Shown: piece after piece, positions 45,507 to 54,515 of the stretch
Numbering within the stretch: position 1 is the stretch's first letter
Layout of the letters: every line of letters begins with the position of its first letter
Position numbers and translations under genes: made by a program
Origin: Rhodopseudomonas palustris
GTDB taxonomy: Bacteria > Pseudomonadota > Alphaproteobacteria > Rhizobiales > Xanthobacteraceae
NCBI GenBank assembly: GCA_016215605.1
Contig: JACRJB010000004.1
Location: forward strand, 45,478 to 109,477
Length of the DNA stretch: 64,000 bases
Direction of reading: 5' to 3'
The notes under the pieces: generated by a model
The model's database searches: none
What the model was told of the DNA's origin: nothing
The model's input: the letters and a program-made list of their open reading frames with translations, nothing else

Positions 45507-45829
45507 GGCGCTTCCTCGAGCTTCGCCCACGCTGCAATGGCGTCGGCCTCTTGTTGTGAGGTGAGCTTACTGTGGAGCCGGCGGAGCGCAACAGGGTTCG
45601 CGCCGGCGCCGTCCGGATTCGGCGGATTGCGCTGTTCGCGGCGGCGCCACGGGTAGTATCGTGTCCGGCGGCGCGCGGCGGCGGCCTGGTTCGCGCCGCT
45701 GATGTGGCGTTGTCCGGAGTCGTTCGCAGGTTCTGCAGGCGCGTGCGGGATGTTGACGTCGCCCGGCGCGGCGCGGCAGGGTGCCGGCGCTCCCCGCCAG
45801 TCACGGGCCTGTCCCGAACGATCCATCTC

Positions 45830-46792
45830 ATGCTCGATTATCACGCGCCGTGGTGGCTGCCCGGCGGCCATCTGCAGACGATCTGGCCGGCGCTGTTTGC
45901 GCGGCCGCGGCCGGCCGAGGCGTTGCCGCTGGCGCGCGAGCGCTGGCGTGCGCCCGACGGCGACTTCATCGATGTCGATCATCTGCAGGGGCCGGATGGC
46001 GCGCCGTGGCTGGTGCTGTTTCACGGCCTCGAAGGTTCGTCGTCGAGCCGCTACGCGATCGCCTTCGCGCAGGCGGCGCAGGCGCGCGGCTGGCGCTTCA
46101 GCATTCCGCATTTCCGCGGCTGCTCGGGCGAGATCAATCTCGCGCCGCGCTCCTATCACTCCGGCGATTTCGAGGAGATCGGCTGGCTGCTCGGCCGGGT
46201 GCGCGAACGCGCCGGGCGGCCGGTGATCGCCGCCGGCGTGTCGCTCGGCGGCAATGCGCTGCTGCGCTGGGCCGAGGAGGCGGGAGACAGCGCCGCGCAG
46301 ACAGCACAGGCGGTGGCGGCGATCTCGGCGCCGCTCGATCTGATCGCCGCCGGCGCCGCGATCGATCAGGGGCTCAACCGGCAGATCTACACCCGCAACT
46401 TCCTGCGCACGATGAAGCCGCGCGCGGTGGCCAAGCTTCAGCAGCATCCCGGCCTGTTCGATCGCGCCAGGCTCGAAGCCGCCACCACGCTGCGCGCGTT
46501 CGACGACGCCTTCACGGCGCCGCTGCACGGCTTCCGCGATGTCGACGATTACTGGACGCGGGCGTCGGCGCGGCCGCATCTGCACAGGATCCGCGTGCCG
46601 GCGCTGGTGCTGAACGCGCGCAACGACCCGTTCGTGCCGGGCTGTTCGCTGCCGGCGCCGCATCAGGTCGGCGATGCCGTCACGCTGGCGCAGCCGGACG
46701 ACGGCGGCCATGTCGGCTTCGCGACGGGGCCGTTTCCCGGCGCCGTGCACGCAATGCCGGAGGCGGTGTGTGATTGGCTGGGTGCCGTCTAA
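45830..46792 (+). CDS. YheT-family alpha/beta hydrolase
   Basis: This 320-aa alpha/beta hydrolase matches YheT proteins: it opens with HAPWWLPGGHLQTIWPALF, a strong signature. The oxyanion segment is LFHGLEGS, the nucleophile elbow GVSLGGN (Ser138), the acid in NARNDPFVP, and the His in GGHVGF. The usual cytoplasmic esterase role is assumed; substrate unknown. The ATG at 45830 is chosen over a frame that begins 86 codons earlier and overlaps the divergent gene's promoter. Confidence 0.88.
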   Translation: MLDYHAPWWLPGGHLQTIWPALFARPRPAEALPLARERWRAPDGDFIDVDHLQGPDGAPWLVLFHGLEGSSSSRYAIAFAQAAQARGWRFSIPHFRGCSGEINLAPRSYHSGDFEEIGWLLGRVRERAGRPVIAAGVSLGGNALLRWAEEAGDSAAQTAQAVAAISAPLDLIAAGAAIDQGLNRQIYTRNFLRTMKPRAVAKLQQHPGLFDRARLEAATTLRAFDDAFTAPLHGFRDVDDYWTRASARPHLHRIRVPALVLNARNDPFVPGCSLPAPHQVGDAVTLAQPDDGGHVGFATGPFPGAVHAMPEAVCDWLGAV

Positions 46793-46918
46793 CCTCTCCC
46801 GCTTGCGGGAGAGGTCGACGCGCGAAGCGCGGCGGGTGAGGGCACTCCGCTCGGCGAGTCGCTGACTCACTGCTCGGCGCGCCCTCACCCCAACCCTCTC
46901 CCGCAAGCGGGAGAGGGA
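46791..46918. repeat. Large interspersed palindromic repeat, copy 4
   Basis: About 128 nt: AACCTCTCCCGCTTGCGGGAGAGG at one end and CCCTCTCCCGCAAGCGGGAGAGGG at the other, with GCGGGTGAGGGC and GCGCCCTCACCCC between. It lies between the convergent YheT hydrolase and LivJ-like genes, its first bases touching the hydrolase stop codon. It could also work as a bidirectional terminator. Confidence 0.85.
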
Positions 46919-46948
46919 GCGCGCCGCGGTCGGGGAAAGGCTGCGCTA

Positions 46949-48166
46949 CTACTCCTTGGTCTGGTCGGTGATGATGTCGCCGAAGCGTTCCCATTTCTCG
47001 CCGTCGAATTTGGCCATCTGGAACTGCTTGTTGACGCGGTAGTCGGTCGGGGTGGTGGTGACGGTGATGCCGGGCAGCAGCATGTCGAGCGGCACGTTGC
47101 TGAGGTTGCTGGCCTGGCGCATGACGTTGTCGCGCGTCAGGTCGTCGCCGCACTGCTTCAGCACCTGCACCAGCAGCTGCGCGGTGATGTAGCCGTAGAC
47201 GTTGAAGCTCGAATTGCGGTCGCCGTCCGGATAGTACTTCGCCATGAAGTCGAGATAGCGCTTGTTGCCCGGATCGTTCGCCCATTGCGGATCGTCCGGC
47301 TCCTTGACGTAGCCGACGCTGATCACGCCCTTCGACGCCTCGAGTCCGGCCGGTTTCAGCACTGCGCCGATCGAACCGGCGTTGATGTCGATGATGTGCA
47401 CCGGGTGCCAGCCGATCTCGTACAGCTTCTTGATCGCCTGTGCGGCCTGCTTCGGCGTCGCGGCGCTGAACAACAGGTCGGCGCCGGAGTCGCGGATCTT
47501 CAGGATCTGCGAGTCGATGGTCGGCTCCGACAGCTCGTAGGACGCTTCGGCGACGATCATCTTGGCCGCCTTGTCGCCGAGCCCGGCCTTGATGCCGGCC
47601 AGATAGTCCTTGCCGAGGTCGTCGTTCTGCCACAGCACGCCGACCTTGGCGTTCGGGTGCTGCTTCAGGATGAACTGTCCGTAGATCCGGCCCTCGACGA
47701 AGTAACTCGGGTTGAAGCCCATCGTCCAGGGGAAGTTCTTCGGGTCGGTGAAGCGCGCCGCGCCGGTGGCGGCGAACAGTTGCGGCACCTTCTTGGCGTT
47801 GAGATATTTCAGCACCGCGGCATTCGGAGCGGTGCCGATGATCTGGAACGTCAGCAGCACCTCGTCGCCCTCGACCAGCCGGCGCACCTGCTCCACCGTC
47901 TTCGGCGGCGAGTAGGCGTCGTCGTACTGGATCAGGTTGATCTTGCGGCCGCCCACGCCGCCCTGCTCGTTGATCATCCGCATATAGGCGGCCTGGGTCT
48001 TGGCGATCGACGAATAGGCCGAGGCGGGGCCGGACAGCGGCACGGTCTGGCCGACCTTGATCTCGCTGTCGGTGGCGCCGGCATCGTATTTCTTCTGCGC
48101 GTGGGCGACGGGTACGGCGCAGGCGATGGCCATCGCGGCGGCGAGGCCGACGGCTGTTAGCTTCAT
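46949..48166 (-). CDS. LivJ/LivK-like periplasmic binding protein
   Basis: This 405-aa exported protein has a signal peptide (residues 1-23, ending PVAHAQK). The class I solute-binding fold of branched-chain amino acid/urea/aromatic importers follows (DSEIKVGQTVPLSGPAS, then GGVGGRKINLIQYDDAYSP). The ATG at 48166 has GAGGA five bases upstream; an ATG four codons earlier is an alternative. There is no permease or ATPase gene beside it, so its membrane partners are elsewhere. In Rhodopseudomonas many such orphan binding proteins handle aromatic acids; the ligand here is unknown. Confidence 0.85.
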   Translation of the reverse strand: MKLTAVGLAAAMAIACAVPVAHAQKKYDAGATDSEIKVGQTVPLSGPASAYSSIAKTQAAYMRMINEQGGVGGRKINLIQYDDAYSPPKTVEQVRRLVEGDEVLLTFQIIGTAPNAAVLKYLNAKKVPQLFAATGAARFTDPKNFPWTMGFNPSYFVEGRIYGQFILKQHPNAKVGVLWQNDDLGKDYLAGIKAGLGDKAAKMIVAEASYELSEPTIDSQILKIRDSGADLLFSAATPKQAAQAIKKLYEIGWHPVHIIDINAGSIGAVLKPAGLEASKGVISVGYVKEPDDPQWANDPGNKRYLDFMAKYYPDGDRNSSFNVYGYITAQLLVQVLKQCGDDLTRDNVMRQASNLSNVPLDMLLPGITVTTTPTDYRVNKQFQMAKFDGEKWERFGDIITDQTKE

Positions 48167-48192
48167 GGCGTTCCTCATTGTGATGTCGAAGT

Positions 48193-48216
48193 GTTGTTGT
48201 TGTTGTTGTTGTCGTT
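48193..48216. repeat. Trinucleotide repeat (GTT)
   Basis: Six GTT units, one GTC and one more GTT run from 48193 to 48216. Read on the minus strand it is a CAA-rich leader just upstream of the LivJ-like gene's start, likely unstructured mRNA. Copy number may vary between strains. Confidence 0.7.
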
Positions 48217-48239
48217 GTCCGTTGCGGGCGACCCGTGGG

Positions 48240-49217
48240 CTATTGCTGTCCTTTCAGGCCGGCCTGTTCGATCACCTTGCTCCATTTGCTGGTTTCATCA
48301 TCGATGAAGGCGGCGAAGTCGGCGCCGCTGCGGCCGCTGGCTTCGAGGCCCTGTTCGAGCAGCTTCTTCTTGACGGTGGGGTCCTGCAGCGCCCGCAGCA
48401 CGGTGTCCTGCAGCCTGGCGACGATCGGCGCAGGCGTGGCGGCGGGCGCCATGAAGCCGTACCAGCCGGCGGCGACGATCTGCGGGAAGCCCAGCTCGAC
48501 CAGCGTCGGCGCGTCCGGATAGATCGTGCTGCGCTGGGCGGAGGCGACGCCGAGCACGCGGAAATTGCCGGCCTGAATGTGCGGCAGCGCCGAACTGATC
48601 GCCGTGAAGGTGGCGTCGACGCGGCCGGCGAGCAGCTCGGTGTAGGCGGCGGAGTCGCCGCGGAACGGGATGTTGAGGCCCTTCACGCCCGCCGTCCTGA
48701 ACAGCAGTTCGGCGGCGAGATGCGGCTGCGAGCCGGGGCCGGGCGAGCCGAAGGTCAGGCCGTCGGGCTTCGCCTTGCCGTAGGCGATCAGCTCGGGCAG
48801 CGTCTTGTAGTCGGACTTGGCGTTGATGATCAGGAAGATCGGCGCGATCACCGCCATCGCCACCGGCGTCAGGTCCTTGCGCTCGTAGCCGAGCTTGCCG
48901 AACAGCGCCTCGGCGGTGGCGTAGGGCGCGGCGGCGTAGAGGAAGGTGTGGCCGTCGGGCGCGGCGTGCGCCACCATCTCGTTGGCGATGCGGGTGCCGG
49001 CGCCGGGCTTGTTCTCGACGATGAACTGCTGCTTCAGCTCGCGCTCGAAGTACGCGTTGAAGATCCGCAGCGAGATGTCGTTGGCGCCGCCGGCGCCGTA
49101 GGGCGAGATCATCCGCACCAGCCGCGTCGGCCATTCGGCCTCGGCGAAAGCCGGCACAACTTGCATCGCGGCGAGGGCGGCGGCCGAGGCCAGCAGCGCG
49201 CGTCGGGTCAGGGGCAT
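48240..49217 (-). CDS. TctC/Bug-family periplasmic binding protein
   Basis: This 325-aa protein of the tripartite tricarboxylate receptor (Bug) family has an N-terminal TAT-like or Sec signal (MPLTRRALLASAAALAA). Family signatures follow: RMISPYGAGGANDISLR, VENKPGAGTRIA and FGSPGPGSQPHLAAELL. The ATG at 49217 has GGAGGACGAC upstream. No TctA or TctB gene accompanies it. Such receptors bind carboxylates or amides; the ligand is unknown. It is 80 nt downstream of the IclR-type gene's end on the same strand. Confidence 0.87.
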   Translation of the reverse strand: MPLTRRALLASAAALAAMQVVPAFAEAEWPTRLVRMISPYGAGGANDISLRIFNAYFERELKQQFIVENKPGAGTRIANEMVAHAAPDGHTFLYAAAPYATAEALFGKLGYERKDLTPVAMAVIAPIFLIINAKSDYKTLPELIAYGKAKPDGLTFGSPGPGSQPHLAAELLFRTAGVKGLNIPFRGDSAAYTELLAGRVDATFTAISSALPHIQAGNFRVLGVASAQRSTIYPDAPTLVELGFPQIVAAGWYGFMAPAATPAPIVARLQDTVLRALQDPTVKKKLLEQGLEASGRSGADFAAFIDDETSKWSKVIEQAGLKGQQ

Positions 49218-49296
49218 GTCGTCCTCCAATGTTGTTCCGGTCCGCTCGTTGAGCCGGCGGGCCTGGAGTCGTTCGATCGACGTCGCAGCGCCCGGC

Positions 49297-50175
49297 TCAG
49301 GGAGTCGTCGGATCCTTTCGCGGGTTGATCACGGGTTCGGCTTCACCGACCAGCGCGCGGATGCTGGCCGCCAGCGCGCGCAGGCGCGGCCCGATCTCGG
49401 CTTCGAGCTGGCCTGGCTGCAGGCGGAATTCCGGAATGCCGCAATTGATCGCGAAGGTCCGCTGCAGCGACTTGGCGCGAAACAGCGGCGCCGCGACGGC
49501 GTGGATCGCCGGCATGTACTCGCCGAAGCAGCTGCAGAAGCCGCGCTCGGCGCATTGCGCCAGACCCGCGCGATAAAGCTCGGCGTAGCTCTCCCACATC
49601 GCCGCGTCCGACGCCGCGAGCCGCGTCGCCAGCGCGGCGGCTTCGTCGTCCGGCAGCAGCGCCGCGGCGGCGCGTCCCATCGCGGTGCGGACCACCGGGA
49701 TCGGCAGGCCGATGTCCGGACTATGCGGCCCGACGTCGCCGGAGCGGGCGGTCTCGACATAGATGATCGACGGCCCGTCGAGCAGGCCGATCGACACGGT
49801 GCCGCGGACGCTGACCGCGAGATCCTGCATCAGCGGCCGCGCCAGCTGGCGGAACGGCATGTCGGCGAGCAGCGGGCGGACGATCCGCAGCGCCCGGGTG
49901 CCGAGGCCGTATTTCGACAGCGCCGGGTCGTGGCGCAGGTAGCCGAGCTCGGCGAGCGTGTGGGTCAGCCGCGCCACCGTCGGCCGCGGAATTCCGGTAC
50001 GCACCGAGATCTGCATGTTGCCGAGCAGCGGCGCGGCGGCATCGAACGCCTCGAGCACGATCAGGCCCTTGGCGAGCGTGGTGGCGAAGGCGGCATCGCC
50101 GGCGCTCTCCGCCAGCATGGTTTCGGCGGACAGCATCGGGGTGGCGAGCGGGCGGGACTGAGCGTCTTCGATCAT
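49297..50175 (-). CDS. IclR-family transcriptional regulator
   Basis: This 292-aa regulator has an N-terminal winged HTH (LLGNMQISVRTGIPRPTVARL) and a C-terminal GAF-like effector domain (SIIYVETARSGD, GRAAAALLPDDE). The chosen ATG at 50175 (MIEDAQSR) gives the usual size. An ATG 15 codons upstream lies in the AT-rich promoter stretch. It is upstream of and codirectional with the Bug and LivJ-like genes, so it may control one or both. Targets are inferred from position only. Confidence 0.87.
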   Translation of the reverse strand: MIEDAQSRPLATPMLSAETMLAESAGDAAFATTLAKGLIVLEAFDAAAPLLGNMQISVRTGIPRPTVARLTHTLAELGYLRHDPALSKYGLGTRALRIVRPLLADMPFRQLARPLMQDLAVSVRGTVSIGLLDGPSIIYVETARSGDVGPHSPDIGLPIPVVRTAMGRAAAALLPDDEAAALATRLAASDAAMWESYAELYRAGLAQCAERGFCSCFGEYMPAIHAVAAPLFRAKSLQRTFAINCGIPEFRLQPGQLEAEIGPRLRALAASIRALVGEAEPVINPRKDPTTP

Positions 50176-50334
50176 GCCGCCATTATGAAGCGGATCGCCG
50201 CGATGTCCAATTATTATCACTATCGGTTATTCATCGTCCATTATGTGGACACCACACACCAACGATCGTCGACCGGCACCATTGGTCGCGACGCGCGTTG
50301 TTCCATCAGCAACTTTCAAGATTGGGAGCGAGCG

Positions 50335-50523
50335 ATGCCCGACCAGACCAATCCGGACGAACTCGAGCCGGACGACTTTCCGGTGCATGTGGAAAGCACC
50401 GAACTGAAAACCCAGGACGGCGAGAAGATCGCGGAGGCGAAATCCAAGGCGCTCGCCGAGAACATCGCGCAGCGGCTGAACGAGCAGGCGCAACGCGAGG
50501 AAGAGGATCGCTGGTCGGCCTGA
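50335..50523 (+). CDS. Small acidic hypothetical protein
   Basis: This 62-aa, highly charged protein (MPDQTNPDELEPDDFPVHVE...) is predicted to be helical in its second half (EKIAEAKSKALAENIAQRLNEQ). GGGAGCGAG lies just before the ATG at 50335. I do not recognise a domain. Similar small proteins are conserved in Rhodopseudomonas and Bradyrhizobium in my recollection. It lies divergent to the IclR gene. Confidence 0.6.
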   Translation: MPDQTNPDELEPDDFPVHVESTELKTQDGEKIAEAKSKALAENIAQRLNEQAQREEEDRWSA

Positions 50524-50852
50524 CCCGCGACCGCGGCTCGCGCGGCTCGCGTGGTCCGCGCCGCGCGTCACGTCGCCGCATCGGTTCGGTTGCGTGCCGA
50601 GCGACGAGACCAGAAACGCCGTCGGACCGCCGCCGCGCGCGGAGCGCGGCTACGTCGCATGGTTCCCTTTGAACGATTCCAGGCGTGCAGGTCTGTACTC
50701 GCGCGCCCGCCGCGGTAGAGCCAGTCGGGGTTGTTCGAACAGAACGCCCGGCTGACTGCTACGAGGTGCAACGCGACGTCTTCGATCGTCGAGATCCGTT
50801 ACGCGCCGCGTTCGTCAGCGTGACAATCGAAGACGAGCGAGGCGGTGTCGGC
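50524..50852. other. Intergenic stretch, no gene seen
   Basis: These 329 bases hold GC-rich inverted bits (GCGCGCGGAGCGCGGC near 50636) but no convincing gene or terminator. The PepSY gene's frame extends into the right part of the stretch, but I place its start at 50853. A promoter for that gene is expected near 50750-50830. Confidence 0.5.
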
Positions 50853-52172
50853 ATGAGAGCGATGTTCGGGCGATTGCACCGCTGGGCCGGGCTGCTCACC
50901 GCCGCGTTTCTGTTCTTCTCCGGCGTCACCGGCGCAATCATCTCGTGGGATCACGAGATCGACGAAACGCTCAACGCCAAGTTCTACGATGTCACATCAC
51001 CGGGGCCGGCGATCCCTTCGGTCGAACTCGTGAAGCAGATCGAACAGCGCGATCCGCGGGCGCGCGTGATCTTCTTTCCGATGACGCCGGAGCCCGGCCA
51101 TTCGCTGGCGTTCTTCGTGCAGCCGCGGATCGATCCGGCGACCGGCAAGCGCTACACGCTCGACTACAACCAGATCTTCCTCGACCCCAACACCGGCGCC
51201 GAACTCGGCCGGCGCTATTGGGGGGCGGTGTGGCCGGTCACCAGCGAGAACTTCGTCTCGTTCCTGTACAAGCTGCACTACACCATGCACGTCCCCGAAT
51301 TCTGGGGCAGCGACCGCTGGGGCGCGCGGCTGCTCGGCATCATCGCGATCATCTGGACGATCGACTGCTTCGTCGGCTTCTATCTGACGCTGCCGGCGCG
51401 ACGGCTGCTGCGCGCCGGGCAGGCGCCGGCGGTGAAGCGCGAGCTCGGCAAGGGTTTCTGGGCGCGCTGGGCGCCGGCCTGGAAGATCAAAACCTCGGGC
51501 AGCGCCTACCGGATCAATTTCGACATCCACCGCGCCTTCAGCCTGTGGACCTGGGCGGTGCTGTTCGTGGTCGCCTTCACGGCGTTCTCGCTCAATCTGT
51601 ATTTCGAGGTGTTTTCGCCGCTGATGAAGACGGTGTCGAACTACACGCCGACGCCGTTCGAGCAGCGGCCGTATCGCAGCCTCGACGACCCGATCGAACC
51701 GAAGATGAATTTCGCGCAGATCGCCGAGCGCGCCGCCGCGGACGGCAAGGCGCGCGGCTTCACCGCGCCGGTCGGCTCGCTGTTCTACGGCCCGGCGCAC
51801 GGCGTCTACGCGGCGGCGTTCTTCAAGCCGGGCGACGACCACGGCGCCGCCGGCGTCGGTCCGGCGCAATTGTACTACGACAGCGAGGACGGCCGGCCGC
51901 TCGGCGAGCGGCTGCCGTGGGTCGGCACGGCCGCCGACGTGTTCGTGCAGATGCAGTTCCCGCTGCATTCCGGCCGCATCCTCGGTCTGCCGGGCCGCAT
52001 CCTGATCTCGGCGATGGGCCTCGTCGTCGCGGCGCTGTCGGTCACCGGCGTGGTGATCTGGGCGCGCAAGCGGCGGGCTCGGCTTGCCTCGCGCCGCGGC
52101 GCGGCGTCGGCAGCATCGCGCCCGGACAAATCGCGCTGGGTGGTGCCCGGCGAGGCCGAGCGCGCAAGGTAG
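50853..52172 (+). CDS. PepSY-domain membrane protein (PiuB-like)
   Basis: This 439-aa inner-membrane protein has four main hydrophobic spans at about residues 12-32, 165-190, 230-255 and 385-405, with a large periplasmic loop between the first and second. PepSY-like segments are present (FVSFLYKLHYTMHVPEFWG; HSGRILGLPGRIL). The GRLHRWAGLLTAAFLFFSGVTG start is typical of the PiuB/iron-uptake-associated family, which often serves in ferric siderophore reduction. No siderophore receptor gene is beside it. ATG at 50862 is an alternative start. Confidence 0.82.
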   Translation: MRAMFGRLHRWAGLLTAAFLFFSGVTGAIISWDHEIDETLNAKFYDVTSPGPAIPSVELVKQIEQRDPRARVIFFPMTPEPGHSLAFFVQPRIDPATGKRYTLDYNQIFLDPNTGAELGRRYWGAVWPVTSENFVSFLYKLHYTMHVPEFWGSDRWGARLLGIIAIIWTIDCFVGFYLTLPARRLLRAGQAPAVKRELGKGFWARWAPAWKIKTSGSAYRINFDIHRAFSLWTWAVLFVVAFTAFSLNLYFEVFSPLMKTVSNYTPTPFEQRPYRSLDDPIEPKMNFAQIAERAAADGKARGFTAPVGSLFYGPAHGVYAAAFFKPGDDHGAAGVGPAQLYYDSEDGRPLGERLPWVGTAADVFVQMQFPLHSGRILGLPGRILISAMGLVVAALSVTGVVIWARKRRARLASRRGAASAASRPDKSRWVVPGEAERAR

Positions 52173-52358
52173 ACGCCGCGACCGGTCGCTCCACGCTCCG
52201 GATCGCCTCGATCAGTTCCTCGACGGCTCGCTTGCGGCCACCGTCATGGCCCGCGCCCGGGTTCCTTCGCGTGTTGCCAACTGTGTGAACCTGCGGCGGG
52301 TCGGCTGCATTTCGCAGACGGGCGTGTACTATTGATCGAGCGAAGTCGGGTGACGGCG

Positions 52359-53240
52359 ATGACGTGGCGAAGCGAACAGATCGCGTGGGCCTGGGACGAC
52401 AAGCCGGTCAATGTCGCGCAGACGTGGCATGGCGACGGGCCGACCGTCCTGATGTTGCCGGCGCTGAGTTCGATCTCGACGCGGCGCGAGATGCGGCCGT
52501 TGCAACAGCAACTCGGCGGCGCGTTCCGAACGGTGGCGATCGACTGGCCGGGCTTCGGCGATCTGCCGCGGCCGAAGATCGACTGGCGACCTGAGACCTA
52601 CCACGCCTTCCTGAAGCAGGCGGCCGAGCGAATCCGGCCCGCGGCCACCATCGCGGTCGGCCATGCCGCCGGCTACGCGCTCGCCGCGGCGGCAGAAGCC
52701 GAAGGCACGCTCGGCGCGCTGAGCCTGATCTCGCCGACCTGGCGCGGGCCGCTGCCGACCATGGCCGGCAGGCGCCTCGCCGCGTTCGGGTCGATCGCCC
52801 GGGCGGTCGATTGGCCGGTGCTCGGCGCGCTGCTGTATCGGCTCAACGTCAACCGCCCGGTGATCGGCATGATGGCGCGCGGCCATGTCTATGCCGATCC
52901 CGCCTGGCTGACGCCGGAGCGACTACGCGACAAGCTCGCGGTGACGGAAGCGCCCGGCGCGCGCTACGCGTCGGTCCGGTTCGTCGCCGGCGAACTGGAC
53001 GCGTTTGTGCAGCGGGTCGATTTTCTCGCCGCCGCGGCGCGGCTGCGGACGCCGCTGCAGGTCGTCTACGGCGCGCAGGCGCCGCGCAAGTCGAAGGCCG
53101 ACATGGTCGCGCTGGCGGCGCTCGACCATGTCGATGCGACCGAACTGCCGGTCGGCAAGCTCTCGGTCTACGAGGAATATCCGGAGGTTGTCGCGCCGGT
53201 CGTGGCTGCGTTTCTGCGCAGCCACCTGAAAACCGGGTAG
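52359..53240 (+). CDS. Alpha/beta-fold hydrolase-like protein lacking the serine nucleophile
   Basis: This 293-aa protein has the alpha/beta hydrolase core: strand-turn IDWPGFGDLP and the elbow IAVGHAAGYALAA. The nucleophile elbow reads GHAAG (101-105), so Ala sits where the catalytic Ser should be. The usual catalytic His is also not evident near the C-terminus (KLSVYEEYPEVV). It may be a non-hydrolytic relative such as a ligand-binding or biosynthetic protein. The ATG at 52359 is chosen; TTG at 52332 begins the longer frame. Not in an obvious operon. Confidence 0.7.
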   Translation: MTWRSEQIAWAWDDKPVNVAQTWHGDGPTVLMLPALSSISTRREMRPLQQQLGGAFRTVAIDWPGFGDLPRPKIDWRPETYHAFLKQAAERIRPAATIAVGHAAGYALAAAAEAEGTLGALSLISPTWRGPLPTMAGRRLAAFGSIARAVDWPVLGALLYRLNVNRPVIGMMARGHVYADPAWLTPERLRDKLAVTEAPGARYASVRFVAGELDAFVQRVDFLAAAARLRTPLQVVYGAQAPRKSKADMVALAALDHVDATELPVGKLSVYEEYPEVVAPVVAAFLRSHLKTG

Positions 53241-53283
53241 CGGCGTCGACGCGCCGCTCCCCGGGCCACGGCCCCGCGAAGGC

Positions 53284-54255
53284 TTACGCCCGGCAGGCCA
53301 TGAAGCCGTGTTCGATCACGTCCTTGGGCAGATTGCGGCCGATCAGGACGAGGCGGCTGACGCGGGCTTCGCCGTCCTTCCACGGCCGCTGGTGATCGCC
53401 CTCCAGCAGCATGTGCACAGCCTGCACGACGAAGCGCTCGTCGTCGTCCTTGAAGGCGATGATGCCCTTCATCCGCAGCAGATCGATGCCGAACTGCTGG
53501 GTGATGGTGCCGATCCACGGCAGGAACTTCGCCGGATCGAGCGGCTCCCCCGTCACCAGCGAGAAGCTGCCGATGTGATCGTCGTGGGCGTGCTCGTGGA
53601 ATTCGTCGAGGAAGTCGGGCTCGACTTCGAGAATGCGGTCGAGATCGAACGCGCCGCGGCCGAGCACATGGTTGAGATCGATGGCGCAGCGTTCGGTCTG
53701 ATGGATCGTCGCGGTTGGGTTGATGCGGCGGATGCGGGCCTGAACCTGGTTCAGTTCCTCGGCCGAGACCAGATCGGTCTTGTTGAGCAGCACGGTGTCG
53801 GCGAAAGCGAGCTGCTCCTGCGCCTCGTGCGCGGTGTCGATCTCGCCGAGCAGATGCCGGGCGTCGACCACGGTGACGATCGAGTCCAGCTTGGTCTTCG
53901 CCCGCACGTCGTCGTCGACGAAGAAGGTCTGCGCCACCGGGGCCGGATCGGCGAGGCCGGTGGTCTCGACCAGGATCGCGTCGAACTTGGTCCGGCGCAG
54001 CATCAGCCCCTGGATGATCCGGATCAGATCGCCGCGCACGGTGCAGCAGATGCAGCCGTTGTTCATCTCGAACACTTCCTCGTCGGTGTCGACCACCAGA
54101 TCGTTGTCGATCCCGACCTCGCCGAACTCGTTGACGATCACGGCGTAGCGCTTGCCGTGCTGTTCGGTGAGGATGCGGTTGAGCAGCGTGGTCTTGCCGG
54201 CGCCGAGATAGCCGGTCAGCACCGTCACGGGGGTCGGGGATTGCGGCTGGGGCAT
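53284..54255 (-). CDS. COG0523 G3E GTPase, probable zinc metallochaperone
   Basis: This 323-aa G3E GTPase has Walker [16 protein letters not shown], the CxCC motif [11 protein letters not shown] and a C-terminal CobW_C domain. An acidic/His segment (FHEHAHDDH) could hold metal. It resembles CobW but stands away from the cob genes, behind a perfect Zur-type palindrome at 54317-54336. That points to a zinc-starvation chaperone (ZNG1/YeiR/ZigA type). The ATG at 54255 with AAGGA upstream is chosen; the longer frame starts within the operator. Confidence 0.87.
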   Translation of the reverse strand: MPQPQSPTPVTVLTGYLGAGKTTLLNRILTEQHGKRYAVIVNEFGEVGIDNDLVVDTDEEVFEMNNGCICCTVRGDLIRIIQGLMLRRTKFDAILVETTGLADPAPVAQTFFVDDDVRAKTKLDSIVTVVDARHLLGEIDTAHEAQEQLAFADTVLLNKTDLVSAEELNQVQARIRRINPTATIHQTERCAIDLNHVLGRGAFDLDRILEVEPDFLDEFHEHAHDDHIGSFSLVTGEPLDPAKFLPWIGTITQQFGIDLLRMKGIIAFKDDDERFVVQAVHMLLEGDHQRPWKDGEARVSRLVLIGRNLPKDVIEHGFMACRA

Positions 54256-54316
54256 CGTGCTGTCCTTCTGCGTGGCCGGGACCGGGGAGCCTCCGACATT
54301 CCTACGGGTCAATTTG

Positions 54317-54336
54317 TGCAATGTTATAACATTGCA
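54317..54336. promoter_or_regulatory. Zur-box-like perfect palindrome
   Basis: TGCAATGTTA/TAACATTGCA is a perfect 20-bp palindrome in an AT-rich patch 61 nt upstream of the COG0523 start codon. The core AATGTTATAACATT matches alphaproteobacterial Zur (Fur-family) operators as I know them. It should repress the gene when zinc is plentiful. Confidence 0.82.
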
Positions 54337-54515
54337 TAAAATTCCGTCAAAGATTCAGAAGGTTTCGGTGGCGAGAAGACGACTGGCTGTCTGATCGCGG
54401 ACGATCAAAGATTGCCGACGGGCGGCCGCTATCTGCGCCGGTCTACCCACATGGCAAAGCGCAGCGGCCCCGAACGACGGGGCCGCCGCAATGCTTCGGC
54501 GTGACGGGGCCGGCG

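Noticed and set aside
48193..48216. Start of a CRISPR array
   Set aside because: It is a simple GTT repeat with no spacers. I saw no CRISPR array or cas gene anywhere in the window.
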